From Phytomonas francai (lineage: Eukaryota; Euglenozoa; Kinetoplastea; Trypanosomatida; Trypanosomatidae), in assembly GCA_001766655.1 (NCBI GenBank), contig MJCC01000002.1, positions 653,050 through 717,049 on the forward strand: a stretch of DNA of 64,000 nt. Direction: 5' to 3'. Of this stretch, positions 24,550 to 33,802 are shown piece after piece. Each line of letters starts with the position of its first letter. Position 1 is the stretch's first letter. Both the position numbers and the translations under genes were made by a program. Under the pieces are notes generated by a model that saw only the letters and a list, made by a program, of their open reading frames with translations, searched no databases and was not told where the DNA came from.

Positions 24550-25559
24550 ATGGAGTTTATAGTCATCGCCTCTGAGCAGCGCATCGCACCACCTATAAAA
24601 CTTTCAGCAAGTTGTCTAATTTTTTCAGCATCGAAGGAGGCTCAGGAGCGAAAGCAACAGGTGCATCGCCAGCGTAAAAAAAATAGAAAACGGTCGCGTG
24701 CAGACCCTAGTCTGCGTGGTATGGATATGGCATTGGGGATTTCTGGCCGTCTGCTGAAGCAATTGTGCATCGCAGAGCTTCAAGACCGACGTTACGCCGC
24801 CGCGGGCGACTTGCCGGGGGATCTCGACAAATTCCACTGCGCCATCGCTCCCTCCGTGGAAAGTGCGCTGTGTGGTGTGTTTCAGCTCATCCCCTCCGCG
24901 ACCCTCGACGAGCACGTCTTCGACGTCCATCGCGAGCTCCTGGTGCGGGGTCAGCTCGTGGTCTGGACGCTCTGGGATCATCTCGAGCACCTCGCCGTCT
25001 CGGCGCAGCAGCGCCAGCTGTTTCTGGACCACCAGCGCGCGCGGCGGCTGGCCGCGGCCGCGGCCGCGAGCCCGAGCCCGAGCCCGAGCGAGCGGTCGCC
25101 GGCGCNNNNNNNNNNNNNNNNNNNNNNNNNNNNNNCGGGGAGGCGGTGCTGGCGGTCGTGCCGGCCTCCCCCCGGCCGCAGGACCTTCGCGACCTCAACG
25201 CGCTGCTCGAGGAGGCGGCGCCCGGGGCGGCCGCGGCCTTCCGCTGCGCGCGCTGCCGCCGGCTGCCCGCCCTGACCCTGACGATGCCCTGCTGCGGCGC
25301 GCTGCTCTGCCCGCCCTGCCTGCCGAGCCCGCCGAGGGTCGGGGGGGTCGCGCGCGCGGGGCGGCTCTGCCCCGTCTGCCACGAGGAGCCCGCGGAGCCG
25401 CCGCGGAGCCACGCCGCCCGCGACGCCCGCCTCGCCCACCTCGCGCGCGAGCTCCTCGTGCTCTACCGCCCGCAGCTCCGCGACGCGCGGGGGGGGGCGG
25501 GCCTCCCCCCCCACCCCCTCCTCCTGCCCAACACCTCCCCCATTCTGGGACCGAGGTAG
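24550..25559 (+). CDS. RING/U-box zinc protein with an RBBP6/Mpe1-type finger (interrupted by a 30-N gap)
   Basis: The coding frame starts at ATG 24550 and runs about 185 codons to the N block at 25106-25135. After the gap the meaningful frame is one register away and runs to TAG ending at 25559. The post-gap part holds a C4C4-like RING: CARC, then CCGALLCPPC, then CPVCHEEP, closely matching the spacing of the RBBP6/Mpe1 RING, where CCG-x3-C-x2-C and CPxCH are characteristic. Mpe1/RBBP6 are subunits of the pre-mRNA cleavage/polyadenylation machinery and ubiquitin ligases. The N-terminal DWNN ubiquitin-like domain and CCHC knuckle of that family are not visible here. The N-terminus is basic (KKNRKRSRA) and could be a nuclear signal. 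The segment is very GC-rich. Confidence 0.75.
25106..25135. other. Assembly gap (30 N) inside the RING protein gene
   Basis: The flanks are GC-rich (Ala/Pro/Ser repeats before, Ala/Pro-rich after). The frame before the gap (codons at 3n+1) differs from the frame after it (codons at 3n), so the true gap length should leave remainder 1 on division by 3. Confidence 0.95.
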
Positions 25560-25876
25560 GGGGGACAGAGATCTCTACCCCTGTCAGCCGACGCTGGGTC
25601 GGATCTTGGGAACGGTGCATAGACTAATAAATAGTTCACCGCCATTTCTTTACCCTTCAGTCGATTTTGCCTTCTTTATTCCTAAGGAAATTCAGAAGCG
25701 AATAAAGCCATTCGTCGTGTTTTGAAGTTCTGCCCCCCCCCCCCCCTTTTTTTTTTTTTTGGTGAATGCCAATAACCTCTCTATGTTGCGCTTATCTATT
25801 TCTGTCTTTTTTTTTTTTATCATTATAGTGTGTGATTTTCCTCTAGTGCATTCATTTCGATATCATACGCGTTTCA
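25560..25876. other. Intergenic spacer with a C14-T14 homopolymer junction
   Basis: About 320 nt. Positions 25733-25760 are 14 C followed by 14 T. More T-rich sequence follows at 25807-25820, ending in cattatag, which could serve as a splice acceptor. No gene is seen. Confidence 0.7.
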
Positions 25877-26374
25877 ATGTTGTCTTGCAGTTCACGCCTT
25901 TTTCTCCAATGTTCTGCCCTCCGATTGACTTTTCCACTTCTTTTGTCGCTCAAATACACGAACTTTCAGAATCGATATATTCCATCAAACGATCCCTCTT
26001 CTACGGACGGGTTCATCGCTACGAGCCTAAACCCTAACACACTCTTTCCTGCGTTGGATGACAGCAGGGCGCGCGGCGAGAGCAAAGGTAAAGTTCATCT
26101 CGATGACGAGCGAGATTCTAGCGTCGAGGGATCTGTGGAGGATGGAGGTCAGCGTACTGATGAGCTTGGTTTGACTTCAACGATTCCCCCCGCTGACGAC
26201 ACTATGGCGGCGAACGTAAAACAAAAGCGAAAACCACGCAGCAAAAAAGCCCTGAACAGTGCCGATACTATCTCTACTAAGGGCGGAAAGAAAGACAACG
26301 AAACCAGTAAGTTACGAAGGCGGCGAAGAAAAACACCTTGCACAGACAGCGATACCGTGGCTTCCTGTTCTTAG
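25877..26374 (+). CDS. Basic hypothetical protein, possibly frameshifted
   Basis: A 165-residue ORF. The N-terminus (MLSCSSRLFLQCSALRL) is hydrophobic with Arg and without acidic residues, resembling a mitochondrial presequence. The middle is acidic and polar, and the C-terminal third is strongly basic (KQKRKPRSKK, KLRRRRRK). It stops at 26372-26374. A different frame then continues open from 26311 to 26550 with protein-like content (GPKKGIYEKLRHAGEIPNGK), so a one-base sequencing or real frameshift near 26300-26340 may split one longer gene. The real start could also be the internal Met at about 26205. I do not recognise a family. Confidence 0.4.
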   Translation: MLSCSSRLFLQCSALRLTFPLLLSLKYTNFQNRYIPSNDPSSTDGFIATSLNPNTLFPALDDSRARGESKGKVHLDDERDSSVEGSVEDGGQRTDELGLTSTIPPADDTMAANVKQKRKPRSKKALNSADTISTKGGKKDNETSKLRRRRRKTPCTDSDTVASCS

Positions 26375-27348
26375 CGGGTCCAGTGAGTCAAAGGCGACGG
26401 AGCCAGCGCCTGGGGCCTAAAAAGGGGATATATGAAAAATTGAGACACGCGGGAGAAATTCCAAACGGAAAAGTTGAGCTCCCAGACAAGATCACCTGCC
26501 GCTATTTATTCGCTGCACACATACGCACGCAGCTATTCCGGATGAAGTAAAGTGGTAAAAACACTTTTTTTTTTCTTAACGACACTTCTGGTTCAGAAAT
26601 TATTGGAGAGCAGAGTTTTTTTTCTCCAGAATCTAACCTACTTTTCGGCCTTTGTAGGGAAATTGAAAGGCCAGATCTCCTGCTAAAACCTCTTGCCGTC
26701 ATTTCCACTCAACCCTTCTTCATGAAAAGGTTTTCATGTGATGGTTGTAAAACTTCAGATATCATCCACCCCTACCTCAGAGATTTCTTGGTCTAAACAC
26801 GGAGGCTTTTCTCAATAGGTTTTATTTTATCCTTTATCTATTTTCTTTACTTTGCCACACACCATTTTTTTAACCTTTCCTTGTTTTTCCGACAGATATG
26901 TAAAAGTGTGCTCTAAAATTTTTACACGATTAAGCCTATTTTACTTTTAGATTCCATTTTTCAGATGCCATTCAAAGTGACTTTCCTTTTCAAATTTTGT
27001 ACAGAGATCACACAGTTGGACGTAGAGCTTCTTACGGACCGCAAAAAATATTCCTTTCGTGTTTTTACCATTTGATCCATATTTTGGCTTCTTTTACTAC
27101 TCTTTTCTTTTCTGAGATTCATTATGAGACCTAAATGTGAGTACTAAATGCCGCAACTACAGTGTGCACTTATCAAGGCATTCTGAATGGTTATTTGCCC
27201 CAAGCTGAAGGAACATGGATATCCTTCTAATTACACCTTTTGATTTTCTCATGTTGTTTTGTAGGTGCCTAGCCTTAATGTGGTAAATAATAGGACTGGC
27301 AAGCCAGGTACATTCTGTGTCATACTCAACGAGACCCTTCTTTGTACG
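26375..27348. other. Spacer with an orphan open frame up to 26550
   Basis: The first ~180 nt carry the open frame discussed for the preceding gene (26311-26550). The rest is T-rich and non-coding. It ends with gttttgtag (AG at 27263-27264), a good acceptor candidate 84 nt upstream of the ESCO-like ATG. Confidence 0.55.
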
Positions 27349-28311
27349 ATGCCGAAGCGTGCCGTGCTGTCAGACGCTGGGAATGTGTGTGATAGCACCA
27401 GACACATTCAGGGCGTTGTTGAGGATGGGCGGATTGGTGCGACAAAACGACGTAGAATTGTGCATAAGACGAATGAAATTCCTGGCTGTTTTGTTGACAA
27501 GGCTAAGGAATCAATTGACACCGCAGTCCCCATGGTGCCCCAGCAGGGTTGCTCCTCTGCAGGTGCGATTGTCGATCATTTTCTTCGAGGTTTGCCATAC
27601 TCTTGGAAGGAAGCATTTCCACTTGGCTACTTGATTTTTATTCCACACTTCTTTAACGATCATTTTCCTCGTATGGTAGCCCAACAAGGGGCTGAGCACT
27701 CGACATCTTTAATGACTTCGCGCGGATCTGCCGTCAGCCGTAGGTTTCTAGCACTGGCGGTCGCGCACGCACGTAGGGAGATAGGTGCCGTCGACAGTAT
27801 ACCTCCTTATGCCTCGCTTGTGGTTGCGTTTGCCTTGCGAGATGCAGGGAAAGTCGAGCAATGTAGTCTTCAGGAGGATTCTATCACTATTTCTAAACAA
27901 GACGATCGGAAGCTTTTCAAGGGAAAACAGAGAGGGCGCTGTGAGCTGATAGGTCTTTGTATTGCTACAGAGCAGGATCGAGCCTACTATGTACAAAAAA
28001 TCCCTCACTCTACGGTGGGCCATGCCATGCCTTTTAATGTCTCTAACCATGATGCACATTTTATGGGAGATGCTTGCGTTGATGGGGCGTTGTTTTGTGG
28101 AATCAACCTTATTTGGGTTGCGCAGCCTTTTCGCGGGCGCGGCGTTTCATTTTGGATGATTGAGATAACAAGGAAACACCTCTCATATGGAAGCGTAATT
28201 CCACGCGAACATGTGGCCTTTCTCGAACCGACCGCCTTGGGGGCCGCATTTGCGCAGCGTTATTCAGGACGTCCAGATTTTCTTGTTTTCACAACTGAAG
28301 AATTCCCATGA
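27349..28311 (+). CDS. ECO1: ESCO/Eco1-like cohesin acetyltransferase
   Basis: I chose ATG 27349 (320 residues); the frame is open further upstream to 27265 but has no ATG there. The C-terminal ~115 residues match the ESCO acetyltransferase: CGINLIWV (the GISRIWV-like strand), the acetyl-CoA loop RGRG (residues 262-265) followed by MIE, then YGS, and the family's terminal block AFLEPTALGAAFAQRYSG ending in FLVF. These enzymes acetylate the cohesin subunit SMC3 to establish sister-chromatid cohesion in S phase. The C2H2 finger that precedes the acetyltransferase domain in yeast and animals is not visible. The N-terminus is basic, with KRRR, consistent with nuclear import. Confidence 0.85.
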   Translation: MPKRAVLSDAGNVCDSTRHIQGVVEDGRIGATKRRRIVHKTNEIPGCFVDKAKESIDTAVPMVPQQGCSSAGAIVDHFLRGLPYSWKEAFPLGYLIFIPHFFNDHFPRMVAQQGAEHSTSLMTSRGSAVSRRFLALAVAHARREIGAVDSIPPYASLVVAFALRDAGKVEQCSLQEDSITISKQDDRKLFKGKQRGRCELIGLCIATEQDRAYYVQKIPHSTVGHAMPFNVSNHDAHFMGDACVDGALFCGINLIWVAQPFRGRGVSFWMIEITRKHLSYGSVIPREHVAFLEPTALGAAFAQRYSGRPDFLVFTTEEFP

Positions 28312-28542
28312 AAGAAGAAACGCGTCAACTCAATAATCAGAGAATTTGCTTTGGACATGGTTTATATCTTCGTCATATACAGCAAACCCTTATGTCTTTT
28401 AGATTCTTGCTCCTTTGCTTCTTTTCATAAGCAAACACTTAGCTTCACTAGATAACCTCACAGTAGGAAAAAAACACTTTTCGAGAATTTATCCTCTTTT
28501 TCTTTTTCACATTTGTTTCCGCTCCTGGGATCACTAAAAGTA

Positions 28543-30228
28543 ATGGTAAAGGATTATTTTGAGACTGGCGATCCATCACGCTGGGTCGTGCTCACTCTTT
28601 TTTGCCTCTTCAGCGCTTCCAATGCCATACAATGGATCACTTATGCTACAATTGCGATGGCAGTGAAAGAGTTCTTTGGGCTTTCCACAAACCAGCTCAA
28701 CCTACTATCTACTGTGTATATGATTATTTTCGTGGTTGGGGTTTACTTCAGCACCACAACTTTCGAGAAATGGGGCGTGCGGCGAGGGCTCATTATTGGT
28801 AGTTTCCTCAATGCCCTGGGATCAGTCCTGAAGGTGGCTTACGGTATGCATCATCCAGGATTCGCTCCACTGATTATCTCTCAAACGCTTAACGCTATCG
28901 CGCAGCTTTTTGTGCTGTCGACTCCACCGGTGATTGCCTCGCAGTATTTCCCTCCCCCCAAACGCGCCTTCGCGACAAATATTGCTGCCACCGCGAACAA
29001 CCTTGGGAATGCCGTTGCTTTGCTTCTTCCAGCTTTCATTGTGCGGACGGGAACCGAGAAGGAGTTTTACCTTCTTTTCGCTTTGGAAATGGCTGTATGC
29101 GTGCTCCTCCTGATCTTGATTTTCTTTTTCGTAAAACCCCCACGCTTCCAGAGGATGGAGAGGGTATCATTGAAGCCCGACGCGCCCTCCGCTATGCAGC
29201 ATTGGGCTTCTCCAGACGAGGCTGGCAATTGTTTGCGCGCCCCGGCTAGGGAGTTGGAGCCGTCCGACGAGAGTTCGAATGATGGAAGGCGAACGGCGAG
29301 CGCGCGGCGTTTGGAGCCTATCTCTGTCGGCGCCTTGCCGCCCTCGGAGGCGGGCAGCCCGCGGGATTCGAATCGTCCGCATTCGCGAGGCGGACCTTTG
29401 AGCGGCGAAAGGGCAGAGCAGGAGGAGTCACGGCCGCGGAAGGGCGCGTGGGGCGCGGTCTGGTTTAGGGATTTCGTCGAGGAGACCGTCAGGGTTGGGC
29501 GGACCATTGGCCAGTTGTGCAAGCGGAGCGAGTTTCTTTTCCTTTTCGGCGCCTTCAGCATTAGCATGGGCAGCGTGTGGACCTACGCGTCGGTGCTAGC
29601 GCAGATGTTGTATCCTTTTGGGGTGTCTGCGGAGTTGGCGGGTATCGCGGCCGCGATGAACGTGGTTGCCGGTACCATCGCATCGTGCCTCGTCTCCCTT
29701 TGGGTGGATCGTAAGCGGCGCTATAAGTATCCCATTATCATATGCCTTACAGGGGCTCTTGTAACTTTTGTAGGTCTTCTGATACTCATGCTTAAAGCGC
29801 CGAGCCCATCAACATTTATGGATGCTTTTTCGACCACGCTTGTTATTGTTGCTGGGATCTTTCAGATCACGACGATACCTATCTGCTTTGAGTTTGCGAT
29901 GGAGATTTCATTCCCGCTGCAGGAGTCGGTACCTGGTTCGATGCTTATGGCAGGTGCTAATCTGTCGTCGCTTATCATGGTGACCGCAGCTTCCTATATT
30001 CTTGGAGATGCCAACCCCACTAAGCGGGCGGCTGTGAATGTATTAATTATGATCGTATCCATATCTGCACTGGGAACGCTGCTGGTTTTACCACCCCGTG
30101 AGCGACTCAAGAGGCGGGATGCTGAGTTGCTGGTGAAGGCTCAGCTAAATCTGCCTGAAGAAGAGGTCCAGTCGGCAGGTGCTGCGCCCGATCGCACGTA
30201 CTCCTTCATTGAAGGAAAAGGGCCTTGA
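28543..30228 (+). CDS. Major facilitator transporter of the FLVCR (SLC49) heme transporter type
   Basis: A 561-residue polytopic protein; the first ATG in frame is 28543. About twelve membrane segments fall into two halves separated by a charged, GC-rich cytosolic loop of roughly 110 residues (about 205-315). The N-half resembles SLC49: an opening SNAIQWITYATI, WGVRRGLIIGSFLNALGS in the loop 2-3 area, and FAPLIISQTLNAIAQLF followed by PPVIASQYFPPPKRAFATN. FLVCR proteins carry heme or choline. Trypanosomatids are heme auxotrophs or partly so, and an FLVCR-type heme transporter has been described in Leishmania. Heme as substrate is inference from the family. Confidence 0.85.
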   Translation: MVKDYFETGDPSRWVVLTLFCLFSASNAIQWITYATIAMAVKEFFGLSTNQLNLLSTVYMIIFVVGVYFSTTTFEKWGVRRGLIIGSFLNALGSVLKVAYGMHHPGFAPLIISQTLNAIAQLFVLSTPPVIASQYFPPPKRAFATNIAATANNLGNAVALLLPAFIVRTGTEKEFYLLFALEMAVCVLLLILIFFFVKPPRFQRMERVSLKPDAPSAMQHWASPDEAGNCLRAPARELEPSDESSNDGRRTASARRLEPISVGALPPSEAGSPRDSNRPHSRGGPLSGERAEQEESRPRKGAWGAVWFRDFVEETVRVGRTIGQLCKRSEFLFLFGAFSISMGSVWTYASVLAQMLYPFGVSAELAGIAAAMNVVAGTIASCLVSLWVDRKRRYKYPIIICLTGALVTFVGLLILMLKAPSPSTFMDAFSTTLVIVAGIFQITTIPICFEFAMEISFPLQESVPGSMLMAGANLSSLIMVTAASYILGDANPTKRAAVNVLIMIVSISALGTLLVLPPRERLKRRDAELLVKAQLNLPEEEVQSAGAAPDRTYSFIEGKGP

Positions 30229-30786
30229 GGGGACATGCTGCTTATAGACAAGGATTAATCTTTTCGAGTTATTTATTTATATGGAGTTTAAGCTTCGATA
30301 GAATTAGTTTATCATTAATCTTATGAAGGGTTCGAAGACAAGAAATAGGTGTTCTGGACTTTTTTTGCTTAATTTTTTTAACGCCATGCCTACCCTATAA
30401 ACTTATAGGCTCGTATTAAAACCTATATTTTTGCATTAAATCACGTGGAATATAATTTTTTTTGTTATTTTTATGTTCCCAATTTTATTTCTGTACCAAA
30501 CATTTTTATAAAGTTCTAGTGGCGTTTTTCTCATTTTAGGATCAAGAAATGAATAAATACGAGTGTTATGTTTACCTGTTTCTTCCATTTTCGGTTTCTT
30601 TTATCTGACCTTTCGTTGTTGGACGAATGGGTTTGTATGATCTCTTCAATATTGCATTTCTATTTGCTAATCTATAACCTGAAGTAAAAAAAAACAAAAA
30701 TAACTACATAAGTTATTTCACATTTCACGAAAACTTTTTACCCTTCATCACTGCGCATCAAACTCAAAGCGTTGAAAAAGGTTTCA
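30229..30786. other. Intergenic spacer
   Basis: About 560 nt, AT-rich with T-runs. No gene seen. Confidence 0.7.
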
Positions 30787-31770
30787 ATGATTGTGATATC
30801 TAAAGGCCGTGCAGCGGATTTGTTAATGGCAATCTGTCTACTCCTCACGGTCCTTTTGAGTTTTTCCTCTACGAATATCGCGCACGCATACTCCGTGCGC
30901 TATGCAGCCATGAATATCTTTTCCGGGGTTGCCGATTTTATGAATGAAGGGCTATGCCCTACGAAGGACGCTTCCGCCCACACGATGATGCCGAAGAAGG
31001 AGTCTTTTAACACACTAGCACTCGAGGTCTACAGGAATGCCGGCTATAGTAAAATCGCCCCCATTGGCGGTCTGGCACGTCAGGCCGCTTGTCTTGATCA
31101 AAACTGTTCCTGGGATTTCAACCATGGCTTGTATTATCATAATGAATTGACGTTTTTTTGGGGGGTTATCTTAAAAGGTCTTGACAAGACAAAGGACGAG
31201 CCTGGTGTCTTTAACAACTTCATGCGTGGCTCTTCGCCAGTCGCGTGGTATAATAGGAATAATATAAGTTTTTGGGGAAAGCGGCAACCGTACATGGATA
31301 ATAAAGGTGACTGGGGAAACATCGAAATAACCCATCATTTTACCGAGTGGATATGCGAGTACTATGAGTACGATAAGTCGGATTCCGTCTTCTTTCCTAC
31401 GTTTCCCAATGGCGATCCCATCATACTGTCCAACAATGATAGCAAGGTCTATTACTGTGGCAAATTGATCACGATTGACCGCGAAGGTCGCTGGATTTAT
31501 CAACGCTGCAAAGACCCGGGCGTATGGTATGTAGAGCTTGGCATCGCCCTTCTCATAACCTTTGTATGTTTCGTTTTAATTGTTATCATCGTTCTTTTAA
31601 TCAAGTGCATTCGAAGGAGGAAGAAAGAACAATATATTCAAAAGATTATGGATAGTGAAGTAGAAAACCCAGCACGTATTCCGACCCAGTCACAAATCAA
31701 TATGAGCTTTTTTGGAAGCATGCATGGGAGTGAAATGGGAGATAATCAATATAACAGTGGATATTTTTAG
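30787..31770 (+). CDS. Type I membrane protein with a C-type-lectin-like ectodomain
   Basis: A 327-residue protein from ATG 30787. Residues about 10-35 form a hydrophobic signal segment (LLMAICLLLTVLLSF). The ectodomain has at least six Cys and three N-glycosylation sequons (NCS, NIS, NDS). A single membrane segment near 245-270 is followed by RRRKK and a ~50-residue cytosolic tail. Residues about 155-190 resemble the end of a C-type lectin fold: NISFWGKRQP (like NWxxGQP), WGNIE and EWICEY (like the terminal WxxxxC...ICE). The first half of the fold is not obvious, and the calcium-binding motifs (EPN/QPD, WND) are not intact. A surface or endomembrane receptor-like protein is likely; ligand unknown. 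Confidence 0.72.
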   Translation: MIVISKGRAADLLMAICLLLTVLLSFSSTNIAHAYSVRYAAMNIFSGVADFMNEGLCPTKDASAHTMMPKKESFNTLALEVYRNAGYSKIAPIGGLARQAACLDQNCSWDFNHGLYYHNELTFFWGVILKGLDKTKDEPGVFNNFMRGSSPVAWYNRNNISFWGKRQPYMDNKGDWGNIEITHHFTEWICEYYEYDKSDSVFFPTFPNGDPIILSNNDSKVYYCGKLITIDREGRWIYQRCKDPGVWYVELGIALLITFVCFVLIVIIVLLIKCIRRRKKEQYIQKIMDSEVENPARIPTQSQINMSFFGSMHGSEMGDNQYNSGYF

Positions 31771-33802
31771 TGTACATACAAGGCAAAACCCATTTTCATT
31801 TTTTTGACCCTGAACAGACACAAACTTCCTGAAAAGGTATTGAGTCTTAAGTGACACAATATATGAAGTTTCGGTTGCATTCTTGCTATTTGTTTATGCG
31901 TATTGAAAGCGTAAACAGGAAGGCTTGCGTATGTGTATATGCGTATTCTCTATTTTTTAAAAAATTTTAGTGACATAAACGATGTAGTATTTTTTGATAA
32001 TTGGATGTTTGATTCTTCCTTTTTAACAATGCTTCTATCTTTTTATGAAAATCTTATGTCTGCTTTTCTGGCATTGTTATCATGTTTACTATATATGGAT
32101 GATTAGGAAATTTTTTTTCTTAGTATATTGTCAAATTTTATTCTGAATACTATATTTTCACCAATCATAGTTGACCGTTGCGAAGGAGAGTATCGTTCAA
32201 ATGTGTATTTGAAAAAATGGTAATGGTACTGAGTTAATATGTATAACCATAATTTCATTGTTATTACGTAGTGTTTGTTTTGAATTTTTTGTCTTTAACA
32301 GATATTATTTGGAAATTTTTACTTATTGCTTATGTCACAATTATATTTGATCTGAAATTTCGTAAAGTAAATCGTAATGATTCAAAGATGTATTGATATA
32401 AGCATTTTTTTAAAAATTAATATAGAAATATATATATATTCTAAATCGCTTTTCTGCACCCAACGAGCTTTTCCCGCGTAAAGCTTGGTTTAGACGGAAA
32501 AATTGTACAACATACCTGTTTTGCTATTATTGTTATTATTTGGACATCTTTTTCATTCAATATAAATTCTTTAGTGTCTTTTTCCATTTTTTCCCCATAA
32601 GGTAATGTTCCATAATGTGATTTAATAACCTTGAGAGTCTAGTTTATTCATTATTTCACCACATATTTCTCGACGTGCACCAAATGATTTTAATACACAC
32701 ATTGCTTCTCCAAACAGCTCAAAAAGAGGAAAAAGAACTGAGTCCAAAAACCATCTAGAAAATAAAATTCCTTCATGGCGCAGACGAAAACAAGGCTTGT
32801 CTCGTAATAAACTTAGAAGCTCTAGGACTATACACTTTTTAACTTATAGTGGTACCCATGTCTTGCCACTCAACAAACCTATCGACTTTCATTTCGCTAG
32901 TTTTAGAATTAACTTGAGTCTTTCGTTATGCTCTTTACTCCTCTTCATCTCTTTGTTTTTTACATCTGCACCTGTGTGGTCAGTCCGTTCCTTTTCTCTT
33001 GCCCAACGGCTTACAAGACTTTGCCGCTCCATGCTCTATGCTAAGGTTCCTTTTTTTTTGTATCTTTACTAAAGGAATAAATTATCTTGAAACCCTGAAA
33101 TTCCTTGTGTATCTCCCCAAGAGTAGAGTAAATGAGAAGAGGTGGGGGGATTTAGGTCTGATCACTGTTGTAGGGATTTCCATTAACAGGCTGTACAGGT
33201 AACACTGGTCAATTTCAGGTCTACTGCACGCTCTCGTACTTCTATTTCCTGATTGCTTCTATGACTAGTAATTTGATGATGGTTTCAATGACATTTTCAC
33301 GACAACTATTTTTTTACCATTTTACGGAGCGCATTGTTTCATTTTATCTTCTTGGATATGCATCTCTGTATATTTTATCTTTCTCTTTTTTTTTTTTCGG
33401 GGTGGGGGGNGGGGGGGGGGGGGGGGGGGGGAATAGCATCCTTCCACGTTTTAGCCCACTGAAGTTCTGTTTACACGCTTTCAAAAAATAAACAGGTTGA
33501 AAAAACGTCAAACTCCATGGAGGAGACGAAGTACTTTATGATAATTACATGTTCGCCTTTTTTTAATTTCGGAGTTTCACATCAATATGATTTTTATATT
33601 GATCTAATTGTCACGATTCCTTTTTTTTTTTTTGATGAGTCTTCATTACAGTTTATTTGTTTATTATTTTTTTGTCGCCAAACCTCAGAATGAAATCTTA
33701 CATTTTCCTTTTCTAAAAACCCTTTTCTCCTTTATTGGGTATTTTCCCTTACAATGTTTGTATTTCAATAGTTAAATATTCGTTAAAAAAAATAGCACTT
33801 GA
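31771..33802. other. Long AT-rich spacer with a G-homopolymer tract
   Basis: About 2 kb. T-rich throughout, with a T12 run (33386-33397) followed by a G tract interrupted by one T and one N (33399-33431). Small ORFs at 32797-33072 and 32999-33202 open only from TTG and look like noise. atttcaatag (AG at 33770-33771) is a candidate acceptor for the next gene. Confidence 0.65.
33399..33431 (+). repeat. G-homopolymer tract of about 30 nt containing one N
   Basis: gggg t gggggg N followed by 21 G. The N at 33410 shows that the assembly could not resolve the run. It may form a G-quadruplex; its true length is uncertain. Confidence 0.85.

Noticed and set aside
26307..26345. Possible cis-intron with a GTAAGT donor
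   Set aside because: The only nearby acceptors give an intron of 39 nt that keeps the same frame and stop, or lead to another stop; no gain in coding sense.
32797..33202. Two small plus-strand ORFs in the 2 kb spacer
   Set aside because: Both start from TTG and consist of T-rich hydrophobic low-complexity translation.
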